Shown: piece by piece, positions 60,426 through 64,000 of the stretch
How the letters are laid out: each line of letters opens with the position of its first letter
Numbering within the stretch: the stretch's first letter is position 1
Source of the DNA: Irpex lacteus
Taxonomy: Eukaryota > Basidiomycota > Agaricomycetes > Polyporales > Irpicaceae
NCBI GenBank assembly: GCA_001986395.2
Contig: MQVO02000027.1
Span: forward strand, 334,587 to 398,586
DNA: 64,000 nt
Direction: 5' to 3'
Notes under the pieces: model-generated
Database searches by the model: none
Seen by the model: only the letters and a program-made list of their open reading frames with translations
Told to the model about the DNA's origin: nothing
Program-made: the position numbers and the translations under genes

Positions 60426-62627
60426 TTAATCTGAATCCTCTCCAGACTCGTCAGAGCCATTACGCTGCCGTTTGCGACCTTGCTTATTGTTTCGGTTTCG
60501 CTGTGGAACATACAAAGTTCGAATCAAACTCCAGGGCAAGACGACGACCGAGGTAAGAAGTGAAACTAACCAAAGGAAGCTTCTGACCCTGATTGCCCAG
60601 TGCGATGGAAAGTGCCGTAGTATCTGCGATGGACCGTGGTAATCAGCATCGATAACGAAAGACTATGCCACTGGGCAAGCACGGAAACCCACCCGGTACA
60701 CCAGGGAACCTCTTGGCCGAGAAGACGACGAAAGGTTCCGTGAAGGTCTGCGCTAGGACGGGCGACTGATCTGTGTGCACTCCGTAGGCTCTGAGATCCG
60801 GTGCGGGAGGACTATTTCCAGGCAATTGACAGAATCATACCATTGAAGTAGCCAGAAGAGGTTAGGACGCAGTGATAGAGAAGCCAGACGTCAGAAATGG
60901 AGATCAAATCAATGCAAAGGCTGTATGTGACCACTCACGCGCCGACGTTCATGAGACGAAGCCGAAGGCGGAAGGTACCTGAGATCAAATATAGACGAAC
61001 GTTAGTTGACATTGGAACACGGATTGAGTTTGATGGGATGGACTGTCCCGCCCGTAGCACGGAAGATGCAAGGATAGCGTAGGGGCACACACCTTCAGTG
61101 CGAATAGACAAGTCTTGGAAGAGGAAGAAGATTCCGGGCTTCCGATGTTCATCAAGCAGTCGGCACGCATTGGCCGAAAGGGGACCGACAAGAGTCCGAG
61201 TGTAAGTGTGTCGAGGCAGAGGCGGGATAGTCGATGGGGGAGTGCTCTCCCTTGTATAATTCTGAGTCTGCTGAAACTGACTCTGGGCTTGAGCCTGAGC
61301 CTGTTGTTGGTGCTGCTGTTCCTGCTGCTGTTGAGCGTAAGACGCGGAGGCATACATAGATGTCTCTACGGGAGATGTGTGGTGTGATGGCGTGGGATGA
61401 GAAGTTGCAGCTGGTTGTACTGCATTCCGGTACCGAAACATATCTCGCATAGGGATCAACAGGTGCGGTAGACCATGTCGGGTGTTGACTACCTGTCGAT
61501 GGTATCTGCGGTGCTCGGAGAGCCGGGTCAATGACTTCTTGCCCGTGAGAAACCGATTGGTTATCAAGCGGAGTATAGGTCTACCAGTAGATGTTTTATG
61601 AGCGGTAAGGAGTTTGCCCCTTGTCGTATCCAGTAGAAATCACTTACCTGCCAGGGAGCACTGGTTGCATTGCTGTTATACACCTCTGTACCATTCGATT
61701 CGTCCAAAGCGCCTTGGGTCTCGTTCCTTCCCATCGAAGTATGTATCGAGGGCAGTGCCGGCGGACCAAAGGGTTGAGATGCCCTTGAGAGGCATAACTC
61801 CACGATGAAGAGGCTTCTTGCGGTCCGTACGACTGATAACCGGCGCTATCTTGCACAGATTCAGTTTCAGCGGGGAATGGATAGGCTTGTTGACTGTATG
61901 TCGGCGACGTGGGGGCCATGTAAGGAGTCATGCCACTCGTCTGTCGGGAGACAGCACATTAGCCATGACAACACGGCTTCAGGCAGTAAGACGCGCAACT
62001 TACCGACTGATATTGAGAAGTACTGGGCGTGGGAGGGACGGGACTCTGGGCTTCTGAAGGCTGACTCGGGGTGCGGTGGAGGAAGTGGTTGCTCTCCGCT
62101 TCGACTTCGGTGCATTGGCAGGAGTGTATCGATCCGCGGATGTGGGGTGCAAGACCAGATTCATCTCCTTCGTGCCAATCTGCTGACCATAGATCGACGG
62201 TGACCAGGAAGAACGAGCAATCTACTTCGCTGCGATAACCATTACATCGAATGAATGTGGTAGACATAGTAAGACGACGTACTCGACATCCACGAGTGAC
62301 GGTCTGGTCGCTGGACGTGCATCTTAGCGACTGCAGCGGGAGCTAGTGGTCTTCGGTCCTGGAAATGCAGGTTTCAGGATACAAGTTCGGCTGCAATTTC
62401 AGCTCTCATCAGACGCACTTGTCTCCAAAGCCACACATCCTAGCCCTGATTGGATTCTGCACGACCTCTAGGGAGTAGTATCTGCAATGAGGTAGCATAA
62501 ACATTTGTCAGCGCGGACCGAATCCAAGGACACACCTTCGCCCATACGGAGACTCTGGACTCCAGCTTCCCCACGTATTCAAAGCTGGTGCTGGCTGTGG
62601 CGGGGGGTTGTTGACCTTCTGAATCAT
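60426..62627 (-). CDS. velB: Velvet-domain regulator, VelB-like, with apparent frame breaks
   Basis: Starts MIQKVNNPPPQPAPALN at 62627. The velvet domain begins YYSLEVVQNPIRARMCGFGDK / DRRPLAPAAVAKMHV, continues EVDCSFFLVTVDLWSAD and GTKEMNLVLHPTSADRY, is interrupted by a long Pro/Gln-rich insertion (the VelB hallmark), and resumes HTYTRTLVGPLSANACRLLDEHRKPGIFFLFQDLS / TFRLRLRLMNVGAPPAP. The C-terminus is basic then acidic and stops at 60426. VelB pairs with VeA or VosA to control development and secondary metabolism. The domain can be followed only by changing frame near 62300, 62177 and 62061-62090, and possibly near 61800 (where a 47-nt intron at 61784-61830 would also serve). So either this copy carries indels or the sequence does. 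Confidence 0.8.
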
Positions 62628-63578
62628 CGTGCAAGTACAATGTCGAACCGAAAGAGCAGAGGACTGGCGGGGGCGCGGGTGTGCGTGACTGACACGGGTT
62701 GTTTACAGAGGAGAAGGGTAATATAGTGCGTGGACACTCTGCTACCAAGAGACCTTCTCACAGGTCAAAGAAACAACCGCGGTCGATAACGCAATGAAGG
62801 GTACGAGGGTGGGAGAGCTGAACCCGACGCTGTGGAATGTGATCCTGCTCAACGAATGGCCTGGCAATCACGCAAGACCGGTCGGTTTTCCCACCGTGCG
62901 TGTGTCGCGTCCTGGCAACGATGGCGAATGCCTGGATAACTGTATGTCGGGTGGTGTTCAACGCGAGTGAGGTCGTTGTCGACGAGAGCAAACGGCGGAC
63001 GAGGCTGGAGGTAGTAGTTGGTTAGAAACAAGCTATGATAATTGCCTCGGCGATCCGCTTTGGATGAATTCCCATAGATGCCACGCCGGCTACTTCCTCC
63101 TTATTTTTCGACGGCCATGTAAGGTCATCATTCTCTCAGAGCAATATTAGTGTCCGCCGGTACTTATGAGCATATTCCAACGTGGTTTCGCTCTCACTCT
63201 CACACCAGCTCAGTGGATGCACCGACATTACGGTTTACAGTATGTTGTACTACACTGTGCTCACCTCCAGCTCAAACTGGCACCGCAGATACTTCCCGCG
63301 ATGCGAGCATATATATGTGAGCATTTCCATAAATTATACAGGCTCCACCACGCATTATCTTCGTTTAAGTATATGTGGCCCTCTGTGTGCAGTACGGCGA
63401 AGAGACCGCTGTTACTCAAGTAGTGCTTCTAAGCGCCGAAAAGCAAACGAAATTCCTCGAATCGGACTTTCTAGTCCGGGGGTTACAAACAAAGATGTAC
63501 TTGGCTGCATACGCGCAGCGTAAACGTATAGATAGAGTCAATAAATACCTTTGAGACGTCCACAAACACATATATATT
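62628..63578. other. Intergenic region upstream of the velvet gene
   Basis: About 950 bp with only short ORFs. It should contain the velvet-gene promoter and the 3' UTR of the Arf GAP gene. Confidence 0.45.
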
Positions 63579-64000
63579 CTAGAAATCCTTCCATTCGTCC
63601 CAGTCATCGCTCTTCTTGGCCTGGGTAGCAGTGGGTGCTCGAGAGGTGAGACCAGTTGCCGATGTAGGCGCAGGGTGGGATGGAGACGATGGAGTATGTT
63701 GGTCAAAGAAATCGTCTTCGTCTTGGTAGAGCGACGAGCTTTCGCCAGAGTAGTGCTGGTCGACGACCCCGTATCCTTGTCGACTGGGCCGCCTCTGACT
63801 GTGCCCACGACACGCTAACGCCTCCTGCGACGTCCACGCCGATCGTATGCTTCGTCCAAGTGTTTGCGGTCGAGCCCAGCTCTCCAGCGCGTTTCCCGGC
63901 CTCGCTCACGTAGCCTTTGACTTGAGTCTGGAAATTGGGGTCCATGACCTTCTCAGTTGCAGGCTGAATCACGTTTCGCTAATAACGCGAGTGGCACCGA
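63579..64000 (-). CDS. Putative Arf GTPase-activating protein, C-terminal part
   Basis: The gene enters from the right edge. The visible penultimate exon starts at 63978 and reads RNVIQPATEKVMDPNFQTQ, then VKGYVSEAGKRAGELGSTAN and TWTKHTIG, an amphipathic, small-residue-rich segment like the curvature-sensing motif of ArfGAP1/Gcs1. After a short intron the last exon reads YGVVDQHYSGESSSLYQDEDDFFDQH and ends with the coat-binding style DDWDEWKDF at the stop (63579-63581). The catalytic zinc finger is outside the window, so the assignment rests on the C-terminal motifs alone. The exact intron donor near 63840 is uncertain. Confidence 0.55.

Overview
The window is eukaryotic. Short introns (about 45-70 nt, GT...AG) interrupt nearly every gene. 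Velvet-factor, Tnp2-transposase, Ty3/gypsy and giant GTPase-vWA genes together point to a mushroom-forming basidiomycete (Agaricomycetes). I see no rRNA, tRNA, CRISPR or operon structure. Gene models were built by hand-splicing, so start codons and some junctions are inferred.

Layout. 1-4393: minus-strand Ty3/gypsy LTR retrotransposon (5' LTR and leader, gag, pol in the -1 frame; pol runs off the left edge). 4394-10724: Tnp2 (CACTA-type) DNA transposon, with a plus-strand transposase and a convergent accessory gene whose stop codons lie 28 bp apart; the retroelement sits 7 bp before the transposase ATG. 12.7-14.2 kb: secreted CAP-domain protein. 14.9-24.0 kb: a giant gene joining a GB1-like GTPase, Cys/His-rich repeats and a von Willebrand A domain. 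24.4-26.8 kb: RBR-type ubiquitin ligase. 27.9-29.1 kb: alpha/beta hydrolase. 30.5-32.4 kb: divergent prefoldin subunit 2 and complex I 23-kDa (TYKY) genes. 34.1-35.1 kb: unknown basic protein. 36.0-37.9 kb: INO80F-like protein. 38.7-39.5 kb: complex I GRIM-19/NDUFA13.

39.68-49.04 kb: a candidate 9.36-kb three-gene DNA transposon. It is flanked by a 10-bp perfect direct repeat, with imperfect inverted ends rich in GATATCC. It carries a divergent DDE transposase with a BAH-like C-terminal domain, an acidic protein on the other strand, and a third gene followed by a 25-bp minisatellite. 50.1-52.1 kb: two-HMG-box protein. 54.5-55.2 kb: GNAT acetyltransferase. 56.1-59.8 kb: mitochondrial-type PPR protein. 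60.4-62.6 kb: velvet-family regulator (VelB-like) with apparent frame breaks. 63.6 kb to the right edge: C-terminal part of a putative Arf GAP.

The housekeeping genes (two complex I subunits, prefoldin, INO80F, PPR, Arf GAP) form an ordinary chromosome arm. Two DNA transposons and one retroelement have landed in it. The most interesting objects are the candidate three-gene transposon and the giant GTPase-vWA protein.
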